NCBI GenBank assembly: GCA_017517985.1
Contig: JAFWWX010000267.1
Coordinates: 1 to 29,241 of the forward strand
Length of the DNA stretch: 29,241 nt
Origin: Clostridia bacterium
GTDB taxonomy: Bacteria; Bacillota_A; Clostridia; Oscillospirales; CAG-382
Direction: 5' to 3'
Part shown: positions 7,353 to 15,244 of the stretch, in pieces
How the letters are laid out: every line of letters starts with the position of its first letter
Position numbering within the stretch: position 1 is the first letter of the stretch
Made by a program: the position numbers and the translations under genes
Notes under the pieces: model-generated
The model's input: only the letters and a program-made list of their open reading frames with translations
Told to the model about the DNA's origin: nothing
The model's database searches: none

Positions 7353-8084
7353 TTACAGAGGCTTTTTCACCATCTGGGCATATCTTCTCGGATATTGAGT
7401 TGGTGTGTTCTTCACCTTTTTTATAACTATAAGTGAGTGATTGAGTTCCTCTCCGTCACAGCTCTTTGGAAGCTCAACCTTATAGGTTTCAATATACTTG
7501 CCGCCAAGTGCGGGAATTGCTTTCTTTGACAGTTCAAGCTCATCAAGCGCTCCCGTTGCCTTGTATGCGATAAAAGTACCGCCAACCTTTACAAAGGGAA
7601 GGCTCAGCTCCAGAAGAACAGGAAGCGATGCTACCGCACGGGAAACCGCAATATCAAATTTTTCTCTGTATCTCTTATCAAAGGCTACCTCCTCTGCTCT
7701 TACCGGCAGAAAGTCCGCATCAATGGAAAGCTCACGGCACGCCTTTTCGGTAAATTTCAGCTTTTTCGCTGTACTGTCAAGGAAGGTTACGGATAAATCC
7801 CTTCTTGTGTGTGCAAGGGGAAGTCCCGGAAATCCTGCTCCGCAACCGATGTCAATAACCTTTGAGTTTTTCGGTATAAGGTTGAAAATGAGAGAGGAGA
7901 GAGAGTCGGCAAAGTGCTTTACAGCAACGCCACATTCATCTCTTATTGCAGTGAGATTTGTGTGGGAGTTAAATTCAAGAAGGCTCTTGCACAGCAAATC
8001 AAAACCGGATAAGGTTTCCTCCGGCATTTCAATACTGTTTTTGTCACAGAAATCCTTTATGACATTCATTACAACAGAATCCAT
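7353..8084 (-). CDS. rsmG: 16S rRNA (guanine-527-N7)-methyltransferase RsmG
   Basis: RsmG (GidB) makes m7G527 in the 530 loop of 16S rRNA using S-adenosylmethionine. The SAM-binding motif VIDIGCGAGFPGLPLA is at about 76-91. The family motif FDIAVSRAVASLPVLLELSL is at 143-162, and KVGGTFIAYK follows. I place the start at the ATG at 8084 because GGAG lies 5 nt upstream of it. A longer reading from 8111 would add nine residues with no ribosome binding site. The 243-residue length fits the family. In many Firmicutes rsmG follows mnmG and precedes noc near the origin. Here it is alone, tail-to-tail with an EamA gene and divergent from the queG-like gene. Confidence 0.96.
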   Translation of the reverse strand: MDSVVMNVIKDFCDKNSIEMPEETLSGFDLLCKSLLEFNSHTNLTAIRDECGVAVKHFADSLSSLIFNLIPKNSKVIDIGCGAGFPGLPLAHTRRDLSVTFLDSTAKKLKFTEKACRELSIDADFLPVRAEEVAFDKRYREKFDIAVSRAVASLPVLLELSLPFVKVGGTFIAYKATGALDELELSKKAIPALGGKYIETYKVELPKSCDGEELNHSLIVIKKVKNTPTQYPRRYAQMVKKPL

Positions 8085-8158
8085 ATTTTCTCCATTCTGC
8101 CAATAAGGCAAAAATAATATTTATAAATTTAAATTCTAAAGTATTGCGAGGTGTTATT

Positions 8159-8944
8159 TTGGAAAAGCTTGTCGCTGACTTCTTCAAAGCCGAAAATATA
8201 AAATACTATTCCTGCCTTGAGGCTTCGGAATGTAAGCTCCTTTATCCGCACAAACTCCCGGAATACACCAAAAGCGTGTGTTTTTTCCTTATCCCCTACT
8301 TTTGCCGGGACAACAGCGAACGAAACATCTCACTATATTCAGTCCCCGAAGATTACCACCTGTATGTAAGAGAGCTTTCCGAAAGATTTAAAAAACACAC
8401 AGAAAACACGGCACATAAGGTTGAATACCGTTTTTTCGCAGACAACTCCCCATTCTGTGAAAGGAGCTGTGCGGAAAAGTGCGGACTTGGAAAGATTGGT
8501 AAAAACGGACTTCTCATAAATTGCGAATACGGCAGTTTTACATTTATCGGAAGTATTTGCTTTTCAACATCTATCAGCATAACACAAAGATCGGAAAATT
8601 TCAAGGGTGACTTGTGTGAAAATTGTGAAAAGTGTAAAACATCCTGTCCTATGCACCGAGGAATATGCGAAAGCTGTCTTTCAGACATAACGCAGAAGAA
8701 AAAAATCACAGAAGATGAGGCAAGAATTATCTCCGGCTTTCCAATAAAATGGGGTTGCGATATATGCCAGAACGTGTGTCCGTACAACAGCGACATCGCA
8801 GAAACACCAATAGAATTTTTTAAAATTAACAGGATTCCACATCTTACAGAAGAAAAAATCCTCGGTATGTCCGAAGAAGATTTTAAGAAGCGTGCATACT
8901 CCTGGAGGGGTATTGATGTTATAAAAAGAAATCTCGGTCTTTAA
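8159..8944 (+). CDS. Compact QueG-like (epoxyqueuosine reductase family) Fe-S protein
   Basis: QueG is a cobalamin-dependent 2[4Fe-4S] enzyme that reduces epoxyqueuosine to queuosine at tRNA position 34. The core is recognisable: DNSPFCERSCAEKCGLGKIGKN (given as residues 95-116, with the likely catalytic Asp95), then SFTFIGSICFST, a CxxCxxCxxxCP cluster at 153-164, and CDICQNVCPYN at 200-210 for the second cluster. At 261 residues it lacks the C-terminal HEAT-repeat domain of E. coli and Bacillus QueG and is short at the N-terminus. The start is probably TTG at 8159, with GAGGTG 6 nt upstream; another TTG at 8144 has no site. It could be a minimal QueG or a related reductase with another substrate, so I leave the symbol empty. 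Confidence 0.8.
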   Translation: MEKLVADFFKAENIKYYSCLEASECKLLYPHKLPEYTKSVCFFLIPYFCRDNSERNISLYSVPEDYHLYVRELSERFKKHTENTAHKVEYRFFADNSPFCERSCAEKCGLGKIGKNGLLINCEYGSFTFIGSICFSTSISITQRSENFKGDLCENCEKCKTSCPMHRGICESCLSDITQKKKITEDEARIISGFPIKWGCDICQNVCPYNSDIAETPIEFFKINRIPHLTEEKILGMSEEDFKKRAYSWRGIDVIKRNLGL

Positions 8945-8969
8945 TTCGATATTTTTCGCAGAGTAAATA

Positions 8970-8978
8970 TGCTATACT
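8970..8978 (+). promoter_or_regulatory. Extended -10 promoter of the ParB/Noc-like gene
   Basis: TGCTATACT at 8970-8978 fits an extended -10 element; no clear -35 box lies 17 bp upstream. Transcription would begin near 8985, which places the hairpins at 8990-9036 in the leader RNA. Confidence 0.4.
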
Positions 8979-8989
8979 TCCCTTACTGA

Positions 8990-9036
8990 AAAGGGAGTAC
9001 AAAGCACTCTCTTTTATTTTTGAAGGAGAGTGTTTT
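8990..9036 (+). promoter_or_regulatory. Mutually exclusive leader hairpins overlapping the ParB-like ribosome binding site
   Basis: Segment 9001-9012 can pair with 9025-9036 (12 bp with two G-U pairs). This buries the AAGGAGAG ribosome binding site, and a run of six T follows at 9033-9038. The same middle segment (9006-9014) can instead pair with 8990-8998 (9 bp, one G-U, 7-nt loop), which would free the site. The geometry resembles an attenuator or translational switch. No ligand or regulator is suggested by the sequence. Confidence 0.4.
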
Positions 9037-9038
9037 TT

Positions 9039-9935
9039 ATGTCAGAAAAGAAGATAGACACCATCGTTAGCGGTGAAATATTCGACATACCGCCCTATCT
9101 TATAAAACCAAATCCGTCACTGGCAAGAACAGATTTTCCCGATACTTCTCTTGTCAGTCTTGCAGACAGCATACGCCGTTACGGTATACTTCAGCCGTTG
9201 GCAATAAGGCTCTCGAAAAACGGGAGATATGAGCTTGTTGCAGGGGAAAGACGGCTTCGTGCGGCACTGCTTCTTGAAATGGCAACAGTACCCTGTGTTA
9301 TTATCGGCGATTGCGGAGATTTTGAATATCTGTCGGTGGTAGAGAATATACAGCGTGAAAAGCTCAATATGTTTGACGAGGCAAGGGCTATAAGACGGCT
9401 TTTTGAAAGAAGCGGCAGAGATATCGGCAAAACTTCAAAGCTGTTATCAATCGGAGAATACGAGCTGTGCCGAAAGCTTCGTCTTTGTGAATTTTCAAGA
9501 GCCGAAATGCAGGCAATACTCCATTTGGGAATAAGCGAGCAGGAGGCACTGATTTATCTTGATGTGCCGCAGAGTCTTCGGTATTACACAATAAAGCTCT
9601 GTGCGGAAAGGGGATATTCATATTCCGAGGCATCTTTTCTTTGCAGTGCAATTGCCGAAAAAAACCTCCTCTCACCGGATGAACTTGAAAACTTTGCAAA
9701 CAAACTACTGCATCCTACCGCAAAGGAAAGCAAAAAAGACAAAGATTCTGAACCCGCAAAGGAACAAAAGCAGGAAGACAAGAAATTCACAGTTGTCCTG
9801 CGAGATCTTAACTCCTTTGAGGTATCACTAAAAAGGCACTGTAAAATTCTTGAAAGTGCAGGCTGTAAAACAAGTATTTCCATCCAGAAAGGCGGAAACA
9901 AAACCACATATACGGTCACTGTTGAAACCCATTAA
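9039..9935 (+). CDS. ParB/Noc-family DNA-binding CTPase-like protein
   Basis: 298 residues. The ParB/Srx N-terminal domain includes the CTP-binding motifs GERRLRA (69-75) and ENIQRE (102-107), followed by a helix-turn-helix around 127-150 and a helical KorB-like region. Residues 228-248 are a charged linker, and 249-298 are a small beta-rich C-terminal domain, likely for dimerisation. ParB loads on parS for chromosome segregation, while Noc blocks division over the nucleoid; the sequence does not let me choose. No ParA gene is visible within the window. I start at the ATG at 9039, with AAGGAG 9 nt upstream; a GTG at 9030 overlaps the site and is unlikely. The gene lies near rsmG, as noc often does. 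Confidence 0.88.
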   Translation: MSEKKIDTIVSGEIFDIPPYLIKPNPSLARTDFPDTSLVSLADSIRRYGILQPLAIRLSKNGRYELVAGERRLRAALLLEMATVPCVIIGDCGDFEYLSVVENIQREKLNMFDEARAIRRLFERSGRDIGKTSKLLSIGEYELCRKLRLCEFSRAEMQAILHLGISEQEALIYLDVPQSLRYYTIKLCAERGYSYSEASFLCSAIAEKNLLSPDELENFANKLLHPTAKESKKDKDSEPAKEQKQEDKKFTVVLRDLNSFEVSLKRHCKILESAGCKTSISIQKGGNKTTYTVTVETH

Positions 9936-9938
9936 AAT

Positions 9939-9964
9939 ATCCGGCTGACAAAAATCAGCCGGAT
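9939..9964. terminator. Bidirectional terminator after the ParB-like gene
   Basis: A perfect 10-bp stem, ATCCGGCTGA (9939-9948) with TCAGCCGGAT (9955-9964), closes a CAAAAA loop. It lies between the convergent stops at 9935 and 9969. The T tract is weak on the plus side; on the minus strand it is followed by ATTTTAAT. Confidence 0.7.
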
Positions 9965-9968
9965 TCTA

Positions 9969-10802
9969 TCATTTCATAAAACAAATATAGTTTTCCTTTA
10001 TTTCCTCAAAGGTAAGAAGCTCTCTGTCAACCGGTTTTGAAACCTCGTACATAAACACTCCCGAATAATCAAGCTCCTCAAGCGCTGATATTATCGCTTC
10101 CCAATCGTTTATACCATCTCCGGGAAGTCTGTGACGCTCGTCAATAAAGTCATAGTCGGAAATGTGTACCGTACGGATTCTGCCGTGCATATTGTGATAT
10201 ATAAGGTCGTCTAAAAAATCCTCATTTGTTTGCATCAGCAGGTGATTTGTATCAAAGCACAGGTCTATTTCAGGTATCTCATTAAGATATGTAATTATAT
10301 CAAAGGAGCTGTTGCCAAGACAGGTTCTCGGCAGTACCTCAACTGCAAGCTTTGCTCCGTTTTCATCGCAGATTTTTGCAAAATAACGAAGATTTTCTAT
10401 GCTTCTTTCCATTTTCTCCTGTCTTGTATCGTCATCATTAGGCTCGCTGGAGGGATGAATAACAATAGTCTTAATGCCGATTTTTATTGCAGAACGAATC
10501 CCCTTTTCCATAATTGCCATAGCCGTTGACCCTTTTTCTTCATCAAGACTTGCAACATTGAAATACTGCGAAAAAGGCACATGAAATGACCACAGCTCAA
10601 CATCGTTTGTCCTTGCAACCTCAAGTAACTTTTCCGGATTTTCGTAAAAGTCGCATTTTTCAAGACTCTCGTGAGACATTGAAATCTCGGCATATTTTAT
10701 TCCGGCTTTTTTGTAGCGTGCAAAGCCTTTCTCGTTATTTCCATCATAATATCCGAGAATTGCCGAGGAAAGACCCATTTCCCAGTTTTTTCTGCTTGTC
10801 AT
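9969..10802 (-). CDS. Sugar phosphate isomerase/epimerase-like TIM-barrel protein
   Basis: 277 residues of the xylose isomerase-like TIM-barrel (AP endonuclease 2) family. Likely metal-binding residues lie in FHVPF, IHPSSEP, VEVLP, CFDTNH and VHISDYD; the HRLPGDGINDW segment that follows is typical of sugar-phosphate and inositol epimerases. The substrate is not predictable. An AAGGAG site lies about 10 nt before the chosen ATG, and a second Met at residue 9 is a possible start. The gene has its own near-consensus promoter and ends at the shared terminator at 9939-9964, so it is probably monocistronic. Confidence 0.88.
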   Translation of the reverse strand: MTSRKNWEMGLSSAILGYYDGNNEKGFARYKKAGIKYAEISMSHESLEKCDFYENPEKLLEVARTNDVELWSFHVPFSQYFNVASLDEEKGSTAMAIMEKGIRSAIKIGIKTIVIHPSSEPNDDDTRQEKMERSIENLRYFAKICDENGAKLAVEVLPRTCLGNSSFDIITYLNEIPEIDLCFDTNHLLMQTNEDFLDDLIYHNMHGRIRTVHISDYDFIDERHRLPGDGINDWEAIISALEELDYSGVFMYEVSKPVDRELLTFEEIKENYICFMK

Positions 10803-10837
10803 TGTATATTTATCTCCTTGGTTGCTGAATTTCCTTG

Positions 10838-10866
10838 ATTATAGCACTTATTTGCTTCTTTGTAAA
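10838..10866 (-). promoter_or_regulatory. Sigma-A promoter of the TIM-barrel epimerase-like gene
   Basis: On the minus strand TTTACA (10861-10866) and TATAAT (10838-10843) are spaced exactly 17 bp apart, about 36 bp before the start codon. Confidence 0.8.
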
Positions 10867-10965
10867 TACATTATTTAAAATTTACATTATTGTGTTTATG
10901 AAACCGGCAATATGTGTTAAAATAAGAAACGGAACATAAAAAGTTTTTGCGGGGAATATACTTAT

Positions 10966-11625
10966 ATGAAAATACAACACGCAATTTTTGATATGGACGG
11001 CACAATCACCGATTCAAATGGTATCTGGGTAAACGCAATTTTTCACTATATTAACAAATGCTGTCCCGTATCAAGAGAAAGTCTCCCGAATGAGTTCTTT
11101 TCGGATATAATTCCGGGAGGAACATATGCCGCTATCCGGTATTTAAAGGATGTCTGCGGAGATACAACAGCGCCGGAAAAGATTGTTGAAATAATTATGG
11201 AACAGGTAGATAAAGCCTATTGTGAAAAACAGGAACTAAAAAAGGGTGTTCTTGAATTTATAAAAGAGCTCAAAAAAAGAGGTGCGGATGTATGCGTTAT
11301 ATCTGCAACACAGAAATACCTTGTTGAAAGAGCACTACAACTTTGTGGCGTTCTTGATTATATTGACTTTATTATATCCGGTGACGAGCGAAAAAGCGGG
11401 AAGGAAAAATCGTATATATTCCTTGAAGCAGCTGCAAGAATGAACTGTGATGTTTCTGAATGTACACTTTTTGAAGATGCCGCCTACAGCGTTGAAACCG
11501 GAAAAAAACTTGGTATGACTCTTGTGGGTATTCACGATTGCCACTGTATTTCGGGCCCCGGTGATAAAATGCGGGAACTTTGCGATATTTATACTGACGA
11601 TTACTCAAGTATAACTCTTGATTGA
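10966..11625 (+). CDS. HAD-superfamily phosphatase (subfamily IA)
   Basis: 219 residues with all four HAD motifs: DMDGT near the N-terminus with nucleophile Asp9 and acid/base Asp11, a Ser-Ala-Thr motif II in VCVISATQKY, a motif III Lys in the GDERKSGKEKS region, and FEDAAYSVETGKKLGM as motif IV. The helical cap between motifs I and II resembles beta-phosphoglucomutase or phosphoglycolate phosphatase types. The substrate is unknown. The next gene, nrnA-like, starts 17 bp downstream on the same strand, so the two likely form an operon. The ribosome binding site is weak (GGGGAA). Confidence 0.92.
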   Translation: MKIQHAIFDMDGTITDSNGIWVNAIFHYINKCCPVSRESLPNEFFSDIIPGGTYAAIRYLKDVCGDTTAPEKIVEIIMEQVDKAYCEKQELKKGVLEFIKELKKRGADVCVISATQKYLVERALQLCGVLDYIDFIISGDERKSGKEKSYIFLEAAARMNCDVSECTLFEDAAYSVETGKKLGMTLVGIHDCHCISGPGDKMRELCDIYTDDYSSITLD

Positions 11626-11642
11626 TTTTAATGGGGGATATT

Positions 11643-12671
11643 ATGACCATATTCAATGTGACAGAATGTGCAAAACAGCTTCTTACCAAAGAAAAAATTA
11701 TAATTCTTATTCATTCCAATCCCGACGGAGACTGCATAGGCTCCGGATCTGCTCTTGCAGAAATACTCATAAATCTTGAAAAAAAAGTGCGTATTGTATG
11801 TCCTCATGCACTTCCTGAAAGACTATCCTTTATCTGCAAGGGGCTTTCCGATGATGTACTTTGCTTTGCAAAATCCGTTGAAGATGATTTTGACGCTGAT
11901 TTTATTGTAAGCACCGATGTTGCCTCCCCCGAGCTTCTCGGAAAGATAAGAGAAGCATACGAGGATAAAATAAACCTCTGCATAGACCACCATATAATAA
12001 ACACTATGAGTGCGGACGGTATCTGGAGAGATGCCAAAGCCTCTGCCTGCGGTGAGATGATTTTGGAGCTTTGCGATGAGCTTTCACGACTTTGTGAAAG
12101 ACCGCTTCTGACAGAGTCGGTTGCAAACAAGCTGTACTGTGCAATATCATCAGACTCAGGTTCATTCAAATACGGCAATACAACTCCAAAGACACTTCTT
12201 TATGCATCAAGGCTAAAATCTGTCGGTGCTGACTCCGAGCTTATTTCAAGACTTCTCTTTGATACAAAGTCGCCTGCTCAGTTCAAACTCACAGGACTTG
12301 TTATTCCCAGAACTGAATTTTTGTGTGACGGGAAACTTGCATATTGTATTCTTCTTGACGAAGAGCTATCGCTTTGCGGAGCTACGAAAGAGGACTGCGA
12401 CGGCATAACCCAGATATTCCGCGAGGTAAAGGGCGTTGAACTCAGCATTTTCGCAAAACAGCATATTGATTCTGTGACAGGCGAAAACTGTGTTAAGATG
12501 TCACTGCGGTCAAATACTACCGTTAACTGTGCGAAAATCTGCGAAAACTTTGGCGGTGGCGGTCACATAAAAGCGGCAGGCTGTACAATCAGGGGAGTTG
12601 ACAACGAAAAGGCAAGAGAGCTTATTCTGGAAAAGGCGAAAGAGGAGCTTTCCTCACTCGGCTTGTGCTGA
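11643..12671 (+). CDS. nrnA: DHH/DHHA1 phosphoesterase, NrnA-like oligoribonuclease
   Basis: 342 residues. The DHH domain shows HSNPDGDCIGS (His24, Asp28, Asp30), VSTDVASPE, and the DHH triad in CIDHHIIN. The DHHA1 domain ends in GGGGHIKAAGC. NrnA degrades nanoRNA and dephosphorylates pAp; related proteins hydrolyse pGpG or c-di-AMP products. The length without membrane or GGDEF domains fits NrnA rather than GdpP. The start at 11643 is supported by GGGGGAT 5 nt upstream; an ATG at 11631 and a TTG at 11622 are less likely. It follows the HAD gene closely. Confidence 0.9.
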   Translation: MTIFNVTECAKQLLTKEKIIILIHSNPDGDCIGSGSALAEILINLEKKVRIVCPHALPERLSFICKGLSDDVLCFAKSVEDDFDADFIVSTDVASPELLGKIREAYEDKINLCIDHHIINTMSADGIWRDAKASACGEMILELCDELSRLCERPLLTESVANKLYCAISSDSGSFKYGNTTPKTLLYASRLKSVGADSELISRLLFDTKSPAQFKLTGLVIPRTEFLCDGKLAYCILLDEELSLCGATKEDCDGITQIFREVKGVELSIFAKQHIDSVTGENCVKMSLRSNTTVNCAKICENFGGGGHIKAAGCTIRGVDNEKARELILEKAKEELSSLGLC

Positions 12672-12709
12672 TACGGAGTATTTCTAAATATTACAACATC
12701 AACACGATT

Positions 12710-12748
12710 AAAAAAATTCAGGGCTACAGAAAACCTTTCTGTAGCCCT
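12710..12748. terminator. Bidirectional terminator between nrnA and recR
   Basis: A perfect 13-bp stem, AGGGCTACAGAAA (12720-12732) with TTTCTGTAGCCCT (12736-12748), closes a 3-nt loop. Seven A at 12710-12716 give a T run on the minus strand, so it is strongest for recR; the right side has TTGATTCTTTA. Confidence 0.87.
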
Positions 12749-12767
12749 TGATTCTTTATTAAATAAA

Positions 12768-13394
12768 TTACATTTCGCGTCTGCCCTCAATTGCCTTGAA
12801 AAGAGTAAATTCATCAGCATACTCAAGGTCAGCACCAACCGGAATACCGTATGCGAGTCTTGTTACACGAACACCAAGAGGTTTTGCAAGCCTTGAAATG
12901 TACATCGCCGTCGCATCTCCCTCAACCGTGGGGTTTGTTGCAAGAATAAGTTCGATTTCCTCATCGGGATTCTCGGATATAAGTTCCTGTATTCTTGAGA
13001 GAAGTTCCTTGACCGTTATATCATCAGGACCAATACCGTTAAGGGGCGAAATAATTCCGTGAAGAACGTGGAATGTACCCTTAAACTCGTGGATTCTCTC
13101 TATTGCCGCAACATCTCTCGGGTCTTCAAGAACGCATATCTGACGCTTGTTTCTCTCCCTGTCTGAGCATACAGCGCATACCTCACCCTCACATATATTC
13201 TGACAAACGCTGCACCTTCTTGTGAGATTCTTCGCAGAAATCAGTGCATCCGCAAAGGACTTCACCTCGCTGTCGCTGAGTGTGAGGATATGAAACGCGA
13301 TTCTGTAAGCGGATTTTCTACCGACACCGGGCAGATTGCGGAATTTCTCCGCAAGATTTTCCAGAGCCGGAACATATTCTCTGTTCCCTGCCAT
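12768..13394 (-). CDS. recR: Recombination mediator protein RecR
   Basis: 208 residues, the usual length of RecR, which loads RecA at gaps with RecO and RecF. The helix-hairpin-helix region NLPGVGRKSAYRIAFH is near residue 20. The zinc finger is CSVCQNICEGEVCAVC at 61-76. The Toprim domain starts at VLEDPRD (about 88) and includes ATNPTVEGDATAMYI. The C-terminus has RLAYGIPVGADLEYADEFTL. The start lies 4 bp after the ybaB stop, the standard ybaB-recR pair; dnaX, often upstream in other genomes, is not here. Confidence 0.98.
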   Translation of the reverse strand: MAGNREYVPALENLAEKFRNLPGVGRKSAYRIAFHILTLSDSEVKSFADALISAKNLTRRCSVCQNICEGEVCAVCSDRERNKRQICVLEDPRDVAAIERIHEFKGTFHVLHGIISPLNGIGPDDITVKELLSRIQELISENPDEEIELILATNPTVEGDATAMYISRLAKPLGVRVTRLAYGIPVGADLEYADEFTLFKAIEGRREM

Positions 13395-13398
13395 AGAA

Positions 13399-13746
13399 TC
13401 AGAAAAGTCCGGGCATCGAGATGCTTCCGGTAATCTTGTTCATAGCATCGCCGTTGGTTTCTTCAACCTTCTTTATTGCTTCATTTATTGCCGCAACAAG
13501 TGTGTCTTCAAGTGTTTCAATGTCATCAGGGTCAACAATTTCCTCTGAGAGCTTTACAGATATAATTTCTTTCTTTCCGTTGATTTTCACACTTACCGCA
13601 CCGCCACCTGCAGAAATATCATATTCCTTTTCGTTAAGCTCCTGCTGAAGTGCCTCCATATCTGCCTGCATCTTCTGTGCCTGCTTAATCATAGACTGCA
13701 TATTTCCGGGGCCACCGCCCATTCCTTTTGGTAATCTTGCTTTCAT
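13399..13746 (-). CDS. ybaB: YbaB/EbfC family nucleoid-associated protein
   Basis: 115 residues. The glycine- and methionine-rich N-terminus (KGMGGGPGNM), the coiled helix MIKQAQKMQADMEALQQEL, the GGAVSVKINGKKEI strands and the C-terminal helix with DTLVAAINEAIKK are classic YbaB. It binds DNA as a dimer and is coupled genetically to recR. I start at the ATG at 13746, preceded by AAAGGAA at normal spacing; upstream in-frame ATGs at 13782 and 13764 lie before or at that site. Promoter at 13800-13829. Confidence 0.95.
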   Translation of the reverse strand: MKARLPKGMGGGPGNMQSMIKQAQKMQADMEALQQELNEKEYDISAGGGAVSVKINGKKEIISVKLSEEIVDPDDIETLEDTLVAAINEAIKKVEETNGDAMNKITGSISMPGLF

Positions 13747-13799
13747 TTTAAAGTTTCCTTTCATATCGGATAATTGCCACAAAGGCTTTTAACTTTCAC

Positions 13800-13829
13800 A
13801 TTATACCATAAATCAAAAGAGCTTGTCAA
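13800..13829 (-). promoter_or_regulatory. Promoter of ybaB-recR
   Basis: On the minus strand a perfect TTGACA (13824-13829) and a perfect TATAAT (13800-13805) are 18 bp apart, with TG one base before the -10 box. Confidence 0.7.
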
Positions 13830-13866
13830 GCATTTCGGGGAAATGTTTAATGCCATTTAAAAGCAA

Positions 13867-13902
13867 AAAGTCCCCCATGATATTTGTCAATATTATGACT
13901 TT
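13867..13902 (-). terminator. Weak candidate terminator after the second EamA gene
   Basis: AAAGTC (13867-13872) pairs with GACTTT (13897-13902), enclosing a partly paired AT-rich region. Read on the minus strand it is followed by TTGCTTTT. The stem is AT-rich and bulged, so this is a weak call. Confidence 0.3.
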
Positions 13903-13912
13903 ATTGCGTTAC

Positions 13913-14836
13913 TTATTCCCTTTCCAAAACACCTTTTTTGGTTTTGTTTCTTTTCAGAAATTCAAGCTTAGTCTCAGACAGCACAACTGCTGCAAGAACA
14001 AGTGCAAAGCCTGCAAATATAACCGGGTCTTTCTTTTCTCCGGGAAAAAATATGAGCGAGAAAGCAACACCGAAAACAGACTCAAGACTCAATATAATTG
14101 CAGCCGCCGAGGGCTGTACATATTTCTGACCTATATTCTGAAGAAGAAGAGCCACAGTTGTTCCGAAAAGACCGAGATATAAAATCATAACTATATTTTC
14201 TGCCGGAATCTGTGATATATTAAGCTCAGCTCCGGTAACAAGCGATGCTACAAAGCAGAAAACCGAGCTATAGAAAAACTGAAGTATAGTTACAAGTATC
14301 GGGTCTTTATCCCTTGCAAGAACCCATACAGCTACCATGTGTGCAGCGTAAAAGAACGCGCCGAGAAGCGTCAGAGCATCACCGGGGACAATGGAAAGGC
14401 TCTCGCCCTCATAGGAAAGTGCAACCATTCCCACACCGACAATACAGATAATTGCCGCAAGAATATTATATATATCCGGCTTTTTGCGGTTGACAATCCA
14501 TAAAAGGAACGGAACAAAAACGCAGTATCCGGCTGTCAGCATAGCGTTTTTTCCGGGAGTTGTGCCGGAAATACCCACCGTCTGCGAATAATAGGCGCAA
14601 AAAAGACAAAGTCCTATAATGGCGCCACTTATAAAGTACGTTCTGTCAAGTAACTTCAGCTTTTTATAAAAAATCGCTGAAAGTACAACCCAGCCTATTG
14701 TAAATCTGAAAAACAGAAGCCAGCCGGGAGCAACAACATTTACCGTATCCTTCATAAGCACAAAGGTGCTTCCCCATATAAGCGTTGCCATAAGAAGTGC
14801 AATCTTTGCAAAAAGCGATATATGTTTTTTTATCAT
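13913..14836 (-). CDS. EamA-family (drug/metabolite superfamily) transporter
   Basis: 307 residues, about ten membrane segments in two EamA repeats. ALLMATLIWGSTFVLMK opens the first repeat and LTLLGAFFYAAHMVAVWVLA the second. The segment PSAAAIILSLESVFGVAFS is typical of this family's last helices. A basic tail follows the final helix. Substrate unknown. Ribosome binding site GGAGG lies just before the ATG, and a near-perfect promoter lies about 50 bp upstream. It appears to be a single-gene unit. Confidence 0.93.
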   Translation of the reverse strand: MIKKHISLFAKIALLMATLIWGSTFVLMKDTVNVVAPGWLLFFRFTIGWVVLSAIFYKKLKLLDRTYFISGAIIGLCLFCAYYSQTVGISGTTPGKNAMLTAGYCVFVPFLLWIVNRKKPDIYNILAAIICIVGVGMVALSYEGESLSIVPGDALTLLGAFFYAAHMVAVWVLARDKDPILVTILQFFYSSVFCFVASLVTGAELNISQIPAENIVMILYLGLFGTTVALLLQNIGQKYVQPSAAAIILSLESVFGVAFSLIFFPGEKKDPVIFAGFALVLAAVVLSETKLEFLKRNKTKKGVLERE

Positions 14837-14886
14837 TTTTCCTCCGAAATTATGTCAATACCATACCATTAAAATCAACAAGAAAA

Positions 14887-14915
14887 ATAATACTCCCAAA
14901 TGTTCTGCTTGTCAA
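14887..14915 (-). promoter_or_regulatory. Sigma-A promoter of the second EamA gene
   Basis: On the minus strand a perfect TTGACA (14910-14915) and TATTAT (14887-14892) are spaced 17 bp apart. Confidence 0.8.
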
Positions 14916-14974
14916 GGAATTATATGTAAACATATACCGCACTTTCCAAGAAATCACCGAGTCCAACGGCATCA

Positions 14975-15244
14975 TCAGGCTATGTAGTCTGTATCCGTTC
15001 CGCAGTATCCTTTGCCTCTGTCCTCGCCAAAAAGTCCTTCTCTTGCTGTTTTGTCAGCAAGCACTTCGCTAAAGGAAACAAATTTGTCGGAAACATCTCG
15101 CTTTATGGCAACCACTTTTCTGTATGTATTAACAGTTTTGGAAACTATGATGCCAACAGACTTAAAAAACTCATTGGCTGTCTTTTTGTTTTCTGCTCTA
15201 TGATATTTACCTGCTCTTTTGTAAGATGTCATTTCTCTTGTCAT
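14975..15244 (-). CDS. Small basic protein of unknown function
   Basis: 89 residues that I do not recognise. It has no membrane segment or signal peptide. The N-terminal half is rich in Lys and Arg (MTREMTSYKRAGKYHRAENK), the middle is predicted helical with a possible coiled stretch, and the C-terminus is acidic and ends in DTDYIA. A strong AAGGAG lies 8 nt before the ATG at 15244, which supports real translation. A longer reading from 15283 would add 13 Cys- and Arg-rich residues without a site. It lies between the EamA gene and the mnmG terminator. A 6-bp inverted repeat (GGCAAC 15265-15270, GTTGCC 15287-15292) lies in its leader, and a minus-strand TGCTAAAAT that could be an extended -10 is slightly further upstream. 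Confidence 0.65.
   Translation of the reverse strand: MTREMTSYKRAGKYHRAENKKTANEFFKSVGIIVSKTVNTYRKVVAIKRDVSDKFVSFSEVLADKTAREGLFGEDRGKGYCGTDTDYIA

Noticed and set aside
7498..8106. A 202-codon plus-strand reading frame
   Set aside because: It is antisense to rsmG, which has all its family motifs; the plus-strand frame has low-complexity Ser-rich sequence.
8978..8998. A third pairing arm (TTCCCTT with AAGGGAG) that would complete a three-hairpin attenuator before the ParB-like gene
   Set aside because: The left arm overlaps the -10 box and would lie upstream of the expected transcript start, so it is probably not in the RNA.
12226..12408. A short plus-strand frame within nrnA
   Set aside because: It is a different frame inside a well supported DHH phosphoesterase gene, with no start signal.
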